Origin: JAGLTA01 sp034660735
Lineage (GTDB): Bacteria > Patescibacteriota > Patescibacteriia > JAACEG01
DNA: 12,815 bases
Assembly (NCBI GenBank): GCA_034660735.1
Contig: JAYEJQ010000042.1
Span: 1 to 12,815 of the forward strand
Direction of reading: 5' to 3'
Positions 1-7,126 of the stretch are shown piece after piece; the first letter of the stretch is position 1, and the number at the start of each line of letters is the position of its first letter. A program made the translations under genes and the position numbers. A model generated the notes under the pieces. That model searched no databases. It was not told the origin of the DNA and was given only the letters and a program-made list of their open reading frames with translations.

Positions 1-1730
1 TCGGATTCTTTAACGCCATTTCTCAAAATCACGAACGCTTTGATTACCTCCGCGCGAATTTCGTCTGGAACTCCGATAACACCTGCTTCAACAACCGATT
101 TGTGCGAAACAAAAGCACTTTCAACTTCTGCCGTCCCAATTCTATGACCCGCGATATTAAGCACATCGTCAGTCCGACCTTGAATCCAAAAATATCCGTC
201 TTTGTCGCGAAATGCAACATCTCCAGCAAAATAAACGCCTTTAACCTGCTTCCAATAAGTTTTTAAATATCTTTCAGGATTATTAAAAATTGTTCGTATC
301 ATTGCTGGCCATTGATTTCTAATTACTAAATATCCGCCTTTTCCAATCGGAACTTGCTTGCCTCTTTTATCAACAACATCTGCGATTACACCAGGAAACG
401 GCTTAGCCGCGGAGCCTGCTTTTAGCGGAGCGCAAGGAAGCGGCGTAATCATATTCATTCCTGTTTCTGTCTGCCACCAAGTATCCATAATCGGGCATCG
501 CTTCTTGCCGACATTTCTGTAATACCATTTCCACGCTTCTGGATTTATCGGCTCGCCAACAGACCCTAAAATCCGCAAAGTTGGCATCTTGTGTTTTAGC
601 GGCCATTTAGTTCCGTATCTCATCATCGCTCTGATTAAAGTCGGAGCTGTGTATAAAACATTTACTTTATATTTTTCAACAACTTTCCAAATCCTGTCTG
701 GCTTCGGCATATCAGGAACGCCTTCATACATAACTGTTGTAATTCCAGCCATTAGAGGTCCGTAGATAATATAACTATGCCCTGTAATCCACCCTGGATC
801 AGCTGTGCACCAAAAAACTTCATCTCCTTTTATGTCAAAAACCCATTTTATCGTCCTTAAAACTCCGACCGCGTATCCGCCATGCGCGTGAATTACGCCT
901 TTCGGTTTTGAAGTCGTTCCAGAAGTGTAAAGCACAAACGCTGGATCTTCTGAATCCATCTCGGCGATTTTCGCTTCAGTCGGCTGATTTTCAATAAAAT
1001 CGTGATACCAAACATCAGTCTTTTTATTAAAAGAGACTTTCTCCTTATTATTTTTTACAACAATCACTTTTTTAATTGTCCTGCATTTTTTAACCGCTTC
1101 ATCAGCGATCGCTTTTAAGTTGATTACCTTGCCACGACGAAAACTCCCGTCAGCGGTAATTAAAATCTTCGCGCGCGCGTCTTTAATCCTACCCTCCAAA
1201 GCTCCTGCTGAAAATCCAGCGTAAACAACAGAATGCATCGCGCCGATTTTTAAGCAGGCGATCATCGCGATCGCGATTTCTGGAACATTCGGCATATAGA
1301 TTGCGACACGATCGCCTTTTTTTACGTCTAATCCTCGTAAACCATTAACAACTTGATTAACTTCTTTGTAAAGTTTTTGATAAGTATATTTTTTGGTTCG
1401 CCCGCTTTCGTCTTCCCAAATTATCGCCAATTTTTTGCCATTCCCTTCGTCAATATGTCTGTCTAAAACATTATACGCCAAATTAAATTTTGCGTTAGTG
1501 AACCATTTATAAAACGGCTTCTTGCTTTTATCTAAGACTTTATCCCATTTTTTAAACCAAACTAATTCATTTGCCGCTTCTTCCCAAAACGCCTCTGGAT
1601 TTTTTTCCGCTTTTTTTAATATTTTTTCATAATCCTTGACGTTAGCGTTTTTTAAAACTTTTTTGGAAGGATAATACTTTTTTTGCTCGCTTAATAAAAC
1701 TTCAGTGAGCTCCCTGCTTTTTTTAGCCAT
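1..1730 (-). CDS. acs: Acetyl-coenzyme A synthetase (AMP-forming), C-terminus cut by window edge
   Basis: Activates acetate to acetyl-AMP and then acetyl-CoA in the cytosol. The frame is open from ATG at 1730 to the window edge, giving 576 codons of a family of about 650. Seen in order: an ACAS_N-type N-terminus with the AFWEEAANELVWFKKWDKVL stretch; the FRRGK segment associated with CoA binding in Acs; the P-loop YTSGTTSKPKG at residues 268-278; WWQTETG at 418-424, whose tryptophans limit the acyl pocket to acetate; and the hinge/adenylate motif GRTDDVLNIAGHRIG at 518-532. The C-terminal lid with the acetylatable lysine (PKTRSGK motif) lies outside the window. It has its own promoter about 85 nt upstream and no visible Shine-Dalgarno. 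The tryptophan pair argues against propionyl- or longer acyl-CoA synthetases. The family call is firm; completeness cannot be judged here. Confidence 0.95.
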   Translation of the reverse strand, partial: MAKKSRELTEVLLSEQKKYYPSKKVLKNANVKDYEKILKKAEKNPEAFWEEAANELVWFKKWDKVLDKSKKPFYKWFTNAKFNLAYNVLDRHIDEGNGKKLAIIWEDESGRTKKYTYQKLYKEVNQVVNGLRGLDVKKGDRVAIYMPNVPEIAIAMIACLKIGAMHSVVYAGFSAGALEGRIKDARAKILITADGSFRRGKVINLKAIADEAVKKCRTIKKVIVVKNNKEKVSFNKKTDVWYHDFIENQPTEAKIAEMDSEDPAFVLYTSGTTSKPKGVIHAHGGYAVGVLRTIKWVFDIKGDEVFWCTADPGWITGHSYIIYGPLMAGITTVMYEGVPDMPKPDRIWKVVEKYKVNVLYTAPTLIRAMMRYGTKWPLKHKMPTLRILGSVGEPINPEAWKWYYRNVGKKRCPIMDTWWQTETGMNMITPLPCAPLKAGSAAKPFPGVIADVVDKRGKQVPIGKGGYLVIRNQWPAMIRTIFNNPERYLKTYWKQVKGVYFAGDVAFRDKDGYFWIQGRTDDVLNIAGHRIGTAEVESAFVSHKSVVEAGVIGVPDEIRAEVIKAFVILRNGVKES

Positions 1731-1813
1731 AAAAAAATTTCTTAAACCGCAAAATATTATAATAATAATTTCACAATTTAAAATTATTAACTAATAAAAT
1801 TATATTTACTAAT

Positions 1814-1842
1814 ATTATACCCTATTATTTCCAATCTTTCAA
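1814..1842 (-). promoter_or_regulatory. Sigma-70-type promoter of acs
   Basis: On the minus strand TTGAAA (1842-1837) and TATAAT (1819-1814) are separated by exactly 17 nt. Transcription would start near 1807, leaving an untranslated leader of about 75 nt before the acs ATG at 1730. The leader is AT-rich with no clear ribosome binding site and no obvious riboswitch fold. Confidence 0.75.
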
Positions 1843-1915
1843 TTCAGTGTTTAAAAAAAATTGTAACTTTGATGCGAACTAATGCAGAATTACATAGACA
1901 ATAAAAATAGTAAAT

Positions 1916-1955
1916 ACAAAAAGGAATTATGCTTTATGCGTAATTCCCTTTTTTT
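1916..1955. terminator. Bidirectional rho-independent terminator
   Basis: GGAATTA (1923-1929) pairs perfectly with TAATTCC (1941-1947). The stem extends inward by one G-U and two G-C pairs around the loop TTTAT (1933-1937). On the plus strand it is followed by seven T (1949-1955). On the minus strand it is followed by TTTTT (1922-1918). It sits 43 nt beyond the stop of the metallopeptidase gene and just ahead of the acs promoter, so it most likely ends the tRNA-Glu/protease transcript. Confidence 0.75.
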
Positions 1956-1997
1956 AAACCAATAAAATAATGTTATTGAAATTGCCGTGGTAAAAAA

Positions 1998-2570
1998 CTA
2001 AAAATAATTTATCTCTTCACGTTTAAGTTCCCTTTTAATATCTAAATAATTTGGAATGGTTTTCGCAACTAAATTCCAAAATTTTCGCGAATGGTTAAAT
2101 TCTTCTAAATGACACAGTTCGTGGGCTACAATATAGTTCGCGATATATTCTGAAAGAAACAAAATTTTATAATTAAAATTCATATTACCTTTCATAGAAC
2201 AACTGCCCCATCTGGTTTTTTGATTTCTAATACTTATTCTGTTAAATCTAAAATTATAAATTTTATTAAGCTGAACAATTTTTGTGTTCACAAGTTCAAA
2301 AGCGGCATTTTTATATTTTAAATAATTTTCGCGGCTGTCTTTAGTCTTGATTTGGCTATTTTTAAACTTTTTAAAATATTTCAATTTTGATAAAATCCAA
2401 TCCGCTTTTTGAGTTATAAATTTTTCAACTATGCTTTCGCTCAGTCCTATCGGTTTAGTAACGACAAAACTGCTATCGCAATAAACAGCTAAACGCATCC
2501 TTTTGGCTCTTCTGCTTGTTTTTAAAATATACTCAATTTTTTTATTTTGAAGATTTATCTGTCTTGTCAT
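1998..2570 (-). CDS. YgjP/SprT-like zinc metallopeptidase (DUF45 family)
   Basis: A 190-residue protein of the YgjP-like metallopeptidase family (Pfam DUF45), thought to be cytosolic zinc proteases of poorly known substrate. The N-terminal half carries the family's basic strand pattern (KTSRRAKRMRLAVY, residues 17-30). The core has TRWGSCS at 119-125 and the zinc motif HELCH at 150-154 with a third ligand His160 in FNHSRKFW. Length is slightly below the usual 220-240. A longer reading frame runs back to 2633 but would start inside the tRNA gene, so I chose ATG at 2570, which matches the family N-terminus. This start lies only 5 nt after the tRNA 3' end, so there is no room for a ribosome binding site outside the tRNA. 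It should be co-transcribed with the tRNA and end at the 1916-1955 terminator. Confidence 0.9.
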   Translation of the reverse strand: MTRQINLQNKKIEYILKTSRRAKRMRLAVYCDSSFVVTKPIGLSESIVEKFITQKADWILSKLKYFKKFKNSQIKTKDSRENYLKYKNAAFELVNTKIVQLNKIYNFRFNRISIRNQKTRWGSCSMKGNMNFNYKILFLSEYIANYIVAHELCHLEEFNHSRKFWNLVAKTIPNYLDIKRELKREEINYF

Positions 2571-2575
2571 AATTG

Positions 2576-2647
2576 TAGCCCTAAGGGGAATCGAACCCCT
2601 GTTTCCAGGATGAAAACCTGATGTCCTAACCACTAGACGATAGGGCC
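2576..2647 (-). tRNA. tRNA-Glu (anticodon UUC)
   Basis: A 72-nt cloverleaf folds by hand: acceptor GGCCCTA/TAGGGCT, D-stem GTCT/GGAC, anticodon stem TCAGG/CCTGG around loop TTTTCAT (anticodon TTC), T-arm AGGGG-TTCGATT-CCCCT, and discriminator A73 at 2576. The 3' CCA is not encoded (CAA follows), so a CCA-adding enzyme is needed. The first acceptor pair is G1-U72, a wobble where tRNA-Glu usually has a Watson-Crick pair. A strong promoter lies just upstream and the metallopeptidase ATG begins 5 nt downstream. Confidence 0.97.
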
Positions 2648-2656
2648 AGTTAATTT

Positions 2657-2685
2657 ATTTTAGGATATAAACCGCTTTTTGTCAA
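2657..2685 (-). promoter_or_regulatory. Strong promoter of tRNA-Glu and the downstream metallopeptidase gene
   Basis: TTGACA (2685-2680) and TAAAAT (2662-2657) are 17 nt apart on the minus strand, with the tRNA 5' end 9 nt beyond the -10 box. It fills the short gap after the glycosyltransferase stop codon at 2693, so the tRNA has its own start independent of the glycan genes. Confidence 0.8.
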
Positions 2686-2692
2686 CTTTAAT

Positions 2693-3358
2693 CTACAAAA
2701 TCTTCCTAAATATTAAATCTTTAACAATACAAAATCCATCAGTAAACTTTTGCCCATATTTATTATAGATAATTTTTATTGGAACTTCCTGATATTTTAA
2801 TCCGCTCTTTTTAATTTCTGATATTATTTCCGTGGCATGTGCCATTCTATCTTGCGTAATTTTAATTTTTCCCGCAGCTTCTAATGAAAACGCTCTTAAT
2901 CCGTTATGCGCATCAGTTAATTTTAAGCCAGTAAAAAGCCGATTAAATATTACAGCCGGCTTTAAAATAAAATATTTTTTAGTAAACGGAATTTTGCTGC
3001 TAATATTTAAAAATCGCGACCCAAGCGTAATATCAGTTTCTCCATCTTTTATAGGCTTAATAATTTTTTCTAAATCCTCAACGCGATGCTGTCCGTCAGC
3101 GTCAAAATGAACTATGATATCAGCTCCGTTCTTTAAAGCGTATTCATTCCCTGTCTGTAACGCGGCTCCTTGTCCGCGATTAACAATATGGCGCAAAACA
3201 GCAACATCTGTTTTTTTAACAAATTGAAATGTGCTGTCTTGAGAACAATCATCAACTACAACTAATTCCGCAAACGGAATTCTGTTTTTAAGATTTTGAA
3301 TAACCGCGATTATATTTTTCTCCTCATTAAAAGCTGGGATAATAATAAATATTCTCAT
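2693..3358 (-). CDS. Family 2 glycosyltransferase, DPM1/polyprenyl-phosphate type
   Basis: A 221-residue GT-A fold transferase that probably moves a hexose from a nucleotide sugar to polyprenyl phosphate or a glycan at the inner membrane face. Seen: the N-terminal strand IIIPAFNEEKNI, VVDD (residues 34-37) for nucleotide binding, the NRGQGAALQTG loop at 60-70, the metal-binding DADGQH at 86-91, GSRF at 113-116, and the DAHNGLRAFS acceptor-side motif at 149-158 typical of DPM1-like enzymes. There is no C-terminal membrane segment, so it matches the soluble short subclass. Its ATG lies 2 nt after the stop of the epimerase gene, so the two are one operon, with no Shine-Dalgarno between. The donor and acceptor cannot be told from sequence. 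Confidence 0.92.
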   Translation of the reverse strand: MRIFIIIPAFNEEKNIIAVIQNLKNRIPFAELVVVDDCSQDSTFQFVKKTDVAVLRHIVNRGQGAALQTGNEYALKNGADIIVHFDADGQHRVEDLEKIIKPIKDGETDITLGSRFLNISSKIPFTKKYFILKPAVIFNRLFTGLKLTDAHNGLRAFSLEAAGKIKITQDRMAHATEIISEIKKSGLKYQEVPIKIIYNKYGQKFTDGFCIVKDLIFRKIL

Positions 3359-3360
3359 AA

Positions 3361-4389
3361 TTATTCTTTTTTTTGCGCGAAGCTATTAAACTCTAATGAG
3401 GATTTGCTAACTTTTAAATAATTGATAGTTTTATTTAATCCAGATTTTAATAAAACAACGGGTTCCCATCCTAAATGATCTTTTGCGTATTCTATATTAG
3501 GGATATGCGAAACATGCGCTCCTTTTTCACGTTGCTTAAAAACAATTTGGGATTTTGAATTTGTACTGGAGATTACCTTTTTGGCAACTTCTATAATCGG
3601 CAAATCTTCTGGATTTCCTAAATTAATAGGACCGAGTTCTTTAGATTTCATCATTTTAATTATTCCGTTGACTAAGTCATCAATATAGCAATAAGAATTT
3701 CTTATATTTTGATCGCCTTCAACAATAACATCTTCGCCCGCCATTGCCCGAGCGACAAAACCTGAAATCGTCCTGCCGTCAGTAAGTTTCATTCTTGGAC
3801 CGTAAGTAGTAAATACTCTTATAATTTTAGCATCAAGATTATACTTATTTCTGTAATTATGAACAAGACTTTCTCCAAATCTTTTGCCCTCAATATAACA
3901 GTTGTGATAACCGAGCGGATCTAATTGCCCAACATAGTTTTCTTTCAACTCCTCGCCGGGCATTGCTTTACCATATACAACCGAACTTGACAAAAATAGA
4001 AATTTAGCCTTATACTTTAACGCCAAATCTAACGTTGTCTTAGTTCCAAAGGAACTTGCCAACAAAACATCCACGCCTAATTTATCAAACATACTTGGAG
4101 AAGCTGGGCATGCTAAATGATAAATTTCTTGCAACCCTTGCCATCTGAATTTGAATTTTTTCAATTCAGGCGCTTTTTCCAAATCTATCGGAGTATTGAT
4201 ATCATGCTTAATAAATTCAAAATTCGGATGCCGCAATAAAAAATCTATATTTTTTTCTTTTCCAGTTGAAAGATTATCAATACAGATAACCCTGTTCTCT
4301 TTTACTAAATTATCGCATAAATGCGAACCAATAAATCCTGCTCCGCCAGTAACTAAAATAATTTTTTGCTTAAAAGATTGTTTGAACAT
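3361..4389 (-). CDS. UXS-like NAD-dependent sugar-nucleotide epimerase/decarboxylase (extended SDR)
   Basis: A 342-residue cytosolic extended short-chain dehydrogenase acting on nucleotide sugars. The Rossmann motif TGGAGFIGSHL is at residues 14-24, the UXS-type HLACPASP at 91-98, and the catalytic YIEGK (Y165, K169) is followed by the GPRM, DGR and NLGNPE stretches seen in UDP-glucuronate decarboxylases (UXS/ArnA C-terminal family). Oddly, the UXS signature SEVYG, whose Glu serves decarboxylation in UXS1 and ArnA, reads SVVYG at 136-140: the Glu is Val138. Overall it resembles UDP-glucuronate decarboxylase, but the activity may have shifted to plain oxidation/reduction or epimerisation. It is the first gene of a two-gene unit with the glycosyltransferase, behind its own promoter. 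Confidence 0.88.
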   Translation of the reverse strand: MFKQSFKQKIILVTGGAGFIGSHLCDNLVKENRVICIDNLSTGKEKNIDFLLRHPNFEFIKHDINTPIDLEKAPELKKFKFRWQGLQEIYHLACPASPSMFDKLGVDVLLASSFGTKTTLDLALKYKAKFLFLSSSVVYGKAMPGEELKENYVGQLDPLGYHNCYIEGKRFGESLVHNYRNKYNLDAKIIRVFTTYGPRMKLTDGRTISGFVARAMAGEDVIVEGDQNIRNSYCYIDDLVNGIIKMMKSKELGPINLGNPEDLPIIEVAKKVISSTNSKSQIVFKQREKGAHVSHIPNIEYAKDHLGWEPVVLLKSGLNKTINYLKVSKSSLEFNSFAQKKE

Positions 4390-4400
4390 AAATTTAAAAA

Positions 4401-4428
4401 ATTATAAATATAAAATAAATTTTGTCTA
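4401..4428 (-). promoter_or_regulatory. Probable promoter of the epimerase-glycosyltransferase pair
   Basis: TAGACA (4428-4423) and TATAAT (4406-4401) are 16 nt apart on the minus strand. The -10 box ends 11 nt before the ATG at 4389, so a transcript starting about 7 nt after it would have a leader of only about 5 nt. Confidence 0.5.
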
Positions 4429-4448
4429 TCAGCCTATAAATTTAAAAA

Positions 4449-6268
4449 TTATTTCACTTTTAACACAGCTGTTTTGATTCCTGATTGAAAATCTTGTTTA
4501 AATGCCAAAAGTTCAGTTATTAAGCTGCCTCTGTGATTAAATATCTTAATATAAGAGCCGCCTCCGTTTCCAGCTCCCGCGATTATTTCGTCAATTCCAT
4601 CTCCGTCAATGTCTCCTGTCGCTACATTTACGCCTCCGCGAAAATTTTTGTCGTAAGCGAAAAATTGATTTTTAACTCTGCCGANNNNNNNNNNNNNNNN
4701 NNNNNNNNNNNNNNNNNNNNNNNNNNNNNNNNNNNNNNNNNNNNNNNNNNNNNNNNNNNNNNNNNNNNNNNNNNNNNNNNNNNNCCGCCTCCGTTTCCAG
4801 CTCCCGCGATTATTTCGTCAATTCCATCTCCGTCAATGTCTCCTGTCGCTACATTTACGCCTCCGCGAAAATTTTTGTCGTAAGCGAAAAATTGATTTTT
4901 AACTCTGCCGAGTTGATCAAAAATTCTAACGTGAGGACCGCCTCCGTTTCCAGCTCCCGCGATTATTTCGTCAATTCCATCTCCGTCAATGTCTCCTGTC
5001 GCTACATTTACGCCTCCGCGAAAATTTTTGTCGTAAGCGAAAAATTCTTTTAAAAAAATATTATCGTCTGACAAATTAAAAGTTTTTATCATCGGGCTAA
5101 AATTTCCGCTCGGAACTGCTAACAAATATTTTTTATAATTGCGTTTTTTTAAAGTTAAATCAATGTCTTTCACGGCTGCCTTAACAGCGCTATAAACATT
5201 CAACTCTCCTCTCCCCATCTTGCCTGAATATTTCTTTTCTAAATTAACAAATTTATCGGAATTGTCAATAATAATATCCATAATCTCCTTGCCTATTAAA
5301 TTAGGGTTGGCAGACTTGACTAAACCTGCGGTGCCAGAAACCAAAGCGGTAGCGCCTGATGTTCCAGACCACCATCCGCCGTAATAATCAGAAAAATTTT
5401 TATCACTATTTGAATAAAACAAGCTACTATAAAATCTCTCTCCAACAGCGCTAATGTCAACACATTTTTCTCCGTAATTTGAAAAGCTTAATTTCTTTCC
5501 ATAATTATCCAAAGCGCCGACGCCTAAAACAATATTTCTTTCATCTGGATCGCAAACTGGATACATTTCAGTTATATTTAAATCAGAGCCATTGCTGTCT
5601 ATAACGTCATTTCCCGCAGCGGCAACGACTAAAATGCCTTTTTTATAAGCTCGTTTCAAAGAATTTTCTAAATTTTCGCTTTTAGTAATTCCAGACAAGC
5701 TTAAATTTATTATATCAGCCTTTTTTAAAATAGCGTAATTAATCGCTTGCACGACTTTTTCAGTATCGCCAACACCCTGTTCGTTTAAAATCCGCAGCGG
5801 CATAATTTTAGCATTATGCGCGAGCCCTATGATTCCTCCTCTATTTTCACCTGATGCGGCAATAACGCCAGCTATAATTGTCCCGTGGTTTATTCCTATT
5901 TCCGTGCAGCTCCCGTCCGCTATGCAATCGCTTGTAAATTTAGGATTTGGATCATTGCTATTAGTAATAAAATCCCAACCATGCATATCGTCAATATAGC
6001 CGTTATAATCGTTATCTATTCCGTCATTCAAAATCTCTCCGCTGTTGATCCAAATATTATCGCGCAAATCAGGATGGTCAATATCAACCCCGGAATCTAA
6101 AACAGCTATTACAACACCTTCTCCGTCCGATATATCCCATGCTTCCTGCGCGTTAATCAACTTAAGATAATCCTGATAAACAAAAAACGGGTCGTTAGGA
6201 ATTAACGCGGCGAAAATAGCCGTCGGCATTAAAAATAATAGCAAAAATAATAATATTTTTTTAATCAT
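4449..6268 (-). CDS. Secreted subtilisin-like serine protease (S8) with C-terminal FG-GAP-like repeats, interrupted by assembly gap
   Basis: An exported serine endopeptidase. A Sec signal peptide (MIKKILLFLLLFLMPTAIFA) covers residues 1-20. The S8 domain has Asp58 (AVLDSGVDIDHP), a calcium-loop-like NDGIDNDYNGYIDD at 81-94, His128 (NHGTIIAG), the oxyanion Asn220 (AAAGN) and Ser304 (GTSGATAL), so the triad is complete. Cys115/Cys121 and Cys239/Cys269 could form disulfides. From about residue 409 come 51-residue repeats with ATGDIDGDGIDEIIAGAG, each with a DxDGDGxDE calcium loop, probably a beta-propeller or stalk. The 100 Ns fall inside the array. Reading on beyond them in the repeat's own frame gives a last repeat with a divergent end and a natural TAA at 4449. 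With the N-run taken literally the frame shifts and stops at 4628, which is an artefact. No Shine-Dalgarno is seen; TATAGA lies 7 nt before the ATG. Confidence 0.9.
4558..5046 (-). repeat. Tandem 153-bp coding repeats (FG-GAP-like units) with gap
   Basis: A 109-bp core is identical, third codon positions included, at 4558-4666, 4785-4893 and 4938-5046. The last two starts are exactly 153 bp apart (51 codons). The first two are separated by the N-run. Complete DNA identity means recent duplication or gene conversion, and explains why assembly broke here. The outermost unit toward the C-terminus diverges after the core (SYIKIFNHRG in place of PHVRIFDQLG). Confidence 0.95.
4685..4784. other. Assembly gap (100 N) inside the repeat array
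   Basis: Exactly 100 unknown bases, a conventional placeholder. Sequence stops after CTGCCGA and resumes at CCGCCTCC. In the intact unit these two points are 26 bp apart, so the true missing length should be 26 + 153n bp, which also restores the reading frame of the protease. Confidence 0.97.
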
Positions 6269-6281
6269 TTTAAATTCTATA

Positions 6282-6437
6282 GACTTGTCGCATAATAACT
6301 TTTTACTGCGATTTACATATTTTGGTCAAATTTTCCAAAAATTTTAACGCCTATATTCTATATAAGCTTATAAAATTTTTGAAATATTTGCCTCAAAATC
6401 TGAAAATCTCGCTACAAAATTTATTATGCGACAAGCC
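6282..6437. mobile_element. MITE-like inverted-repeat element flanked by TA
   Basis: The two ends GACTTGTCGCATAATAA (6282-6298) and its inverted partner ending at 6437 differ at one base in 17. The similarity continues with small indels through both arms, each about 77 bp, to a centre near 6360, so the whole element is one long imperfect hairpin. The outer flanks are TA on both sides (6280-6281 and 6438-6439), consistent with the TA target duplication of IS630/Tc1-mariner-type transposition. It has no coding capacity. It lies between the protease start and the methyltransferase stop; the left TA forms the first two bases of the protease's possible -10 TATAGA. Family assignment is inferred from the TA alone. 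Confidence 0.75.
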
Positions 6438-6498
6438 TAATTTATAATTTAAACTTTATACTTTTAATCGTTTTATTTTATTATCCAATATATTTAAT

Positions 6499-7125
6499 TT
6501 ATTTGCAAATAGTATAATGCAAATATTCAATTGTTTTGCTTGCTTTATAATTTCTGTTTTTATCTGCTTTAAATCTGTTGTAATTTTTCGTAAAATATCC
6601 ATATTTTCCTCGCAAACTCATAATTTCTTTAATATCTTCCAAGCTCATTATTCCTTGATTATTATAACTCAAAAAAATATATTTCGTATTTGCTTTTAAA
6701 ATTAAATCTTTAAAAGCATTTTTTGCTTCCGCGTGGGAACAATATAGCGATTTTTGATTTTCATAATCCCGCAAACCAGTTTTTCCATGAATTTTTGGAT
6801 TGTCATATTTAGCGATTGTTTCAAGGATATGATAATTAGCAGAATACTGTCTATGATTATACGGCGGATCTAAATATAGAATATCGCCTTTTACTTTTTT
6901 GGTTAATTTATTTATATCTTTATTATAAACTTTGTGTTCTTGTTTATTAATAGTTAATTCTGCTGGGTGTAAAACAAAACTTTTTTGCGCAGACTTTTTT
7001 AACTTTTTTAAAAATGCTCCATAAACAGAAGCGGTATTCGCGCATTTATCAACCGATTTAATTCTACTGTTATTTTTTTCATCTATTAAAATCTTTATTA
7101 TTTTTTTTAGTCGTAGTAAATTCAA
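6499..7125 (-). pseudogene. D12-class N6-adenine DNA methyltransferase, N-terminally truncated
   Basis: Resembles the Dam/D12 family (MethyltransfD12), which methylates adenine in DNA and usually serves a restriction system. The 208-residue product keeps the ANTASVYGAFLKKLKK stretch (29-44), the catalytic motif DPPY at 86-89 with YNHRQYSANYHILETI after it, KTGLRDYENQKS, and the C-terminal FLSYNNQG and KTIEYLH. What is missing is everything before: the roughly 100-120 residues with motif I (the FxGxG AdoMet loop). The frame opens at a TAA overlapping the end of the ligase gene, and there is no ATG before the conserved part; the first usable start is TTG at 7125, without a ribosome binding site. 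It is therefore most likely a remnant whose 5' part was lost at the junction. No restriction endonuclease or specificity gene is nearby. Confidence 0.8.
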
Positions 7126-7126
7126 C

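Noticed and set aside
403..606. Short minus-strand frames inside acs
   Set aside because: They are out-of-frame readings within a gene that has all acetyl-CoA synthetase motifs in its own frame.
2571..2633. Upstream extension of the metallopeptidase frame by 21 residues
   Set aside because: It reads through the tRNA-Glu gene; the extra residues are tRNA sequence, and the family N-terminus begins at ATG 2570.
4628..4684. Protease C-terminus ending in IFAEA just after the N-run
   Set aside because: This comes from reading 100 Ns as real length; in the repeat's frame the sequence codes another unit and ends at 4449.
4558..5046. CRISPR-like array of regular repeats
   Set aside because: The period is 153 bp, the repeat is coding throughout with a calcium-loop motif, and there are no variable spacers.
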